From Bacteroidales bacterium UBA755 (GTDB lineage: Bacteria; Bacteroidota; Bacteroidia; Bacteroidales; UBA932), in contig DBKH01000105.1 of the NCBI GenBank assembly GCA_002297815.1, positions 9,585-16,167 on the forward strand: a stretch of DNA of 6,583 nucleotides, in the 5' to 3' direction. This document shows positions 6,560-6,583 of this stretch, in pieces. A program made the position numbers and the translations under genes. Every line of letters begins with the position of its first letter. Positions within the stretch are counted from its first letter, which is position 1. The notes under the pieces were generated by a model. The model was given only the letters and a program-made list of their open reading frames with translations, was not told where the DNA came from and ran no database searches.

Positions 6560-6583
6560 ACATTACCAACATTCAACATAATT

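Larger units (their letters stand above)
6351..6583. other. Intergenic region after the operon, no convincing gene
   Basis: The region turns AT-rich after about 6420. The open plus-strand frame here begins in or before the terminator, lacks a ribosome binding site and has an unlikely Cys- and Phe-rich composition. A 7-bp inverted repeat (GGCAGAC 6376-6382, GTCTGCC 6403-6409) lies at its start. The likely content is the control region of the next transcription unit, beyond the right edge. Confidence 0.6.

Noticed and set aside
6315..6581. Plus-strand open frame of 88 residues after the operon, or 76 residues from the ATG at 6351
   Set aside because: It runs through or starts at the terminator, has no ribosome binding site, is rich in Cys and Phe, and overlaps the repeats and the promoter-like element.
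1..6583. CRISPR array, tRNA, rRNA, IS element or defence system
   Set aside because: No regularly spaced repeats, clover-leaf sequences, transposase motifs or nuclease/helicase motifs were seen; coding space is filled by pilus genes.

Overview
This window looks like a piece of a Bacteroidales (Bacteroidota) chromosome carrying a type V (FimA/Mfa1-type) pilus operon. It holds four tandem plus-strand genes. The first is cut by the left edge, and the other three each begin with a lipoprotein signal peptide followed by β-rich fimbrillin-like lobes. The Bacteroidota assignment rests on the FimB/Mfa2-like C-terminus of the first gene, on the three lipoproteins with acidic residues just after the lipidated Cys, and on a promoter-like TTTG-N21-TAnnTTT element near the right edge. 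The genus cannot be fixed from the sequence. GC is mid-range and uneven: one counted line in the first gene is 60%, and part of the third gene falls to about 38%.

Layout. 2-466: C-terminal 154 residues of a FimB/Mfa2-family pilus anchor; its start lies upstream. 477-2042: a 521-residue fimbrillin-like lipoprotein subunit. 2046-4337: a 763-residue lipoprotein with two fimbrillin-like lobes, an Ig-like region and a C-terminal domain resembling the C-type-lectin-like Lcl_C/DUF1566/FISUMP families; this is the best tip-adhesin candidate. 4334-6292: a 652-residue lipoprotein with fimbrillin-like lobes and a distinctive C-terminal β-domain. The genes are separated by 10 and 3 bases and then overlap by 4 (ATGA). 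A strong intrinsic terminator at 6319-6350 closes the operon. The last 233 bases hold no convincing gene, but they contain several repeats and a possible promoter reading out of the right edge.

Working model. The order anchor, then three accessory lipoproteins, parallels fimB-fimC-fimD-fimE and mfa2-mfa3-mfa4-mfa5 of Porphyromonas gingivalis. By analogy, a major stalk pilin should lie to the left of the window. The anchor would hold the pilus base in the outer membrane, and the three accessory proteins would reach the surface as lipoproteins, be trimmed by an Arg-specific protease and assemble at or near the tip by strand exchange. All three have a Thr-Arg dipeptide 28-31 residues after the lipidated Cys, which fits the known maturation mechanism.

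I do not see a wholly new system. The points most worth checking are the lectin-like cap and its low-GC joining segment, the equally spaced cleavage sites, the REP-like 18-bp tandem repeat translated inside the anchor gene, and the repeat-rich region beyond the terminator.
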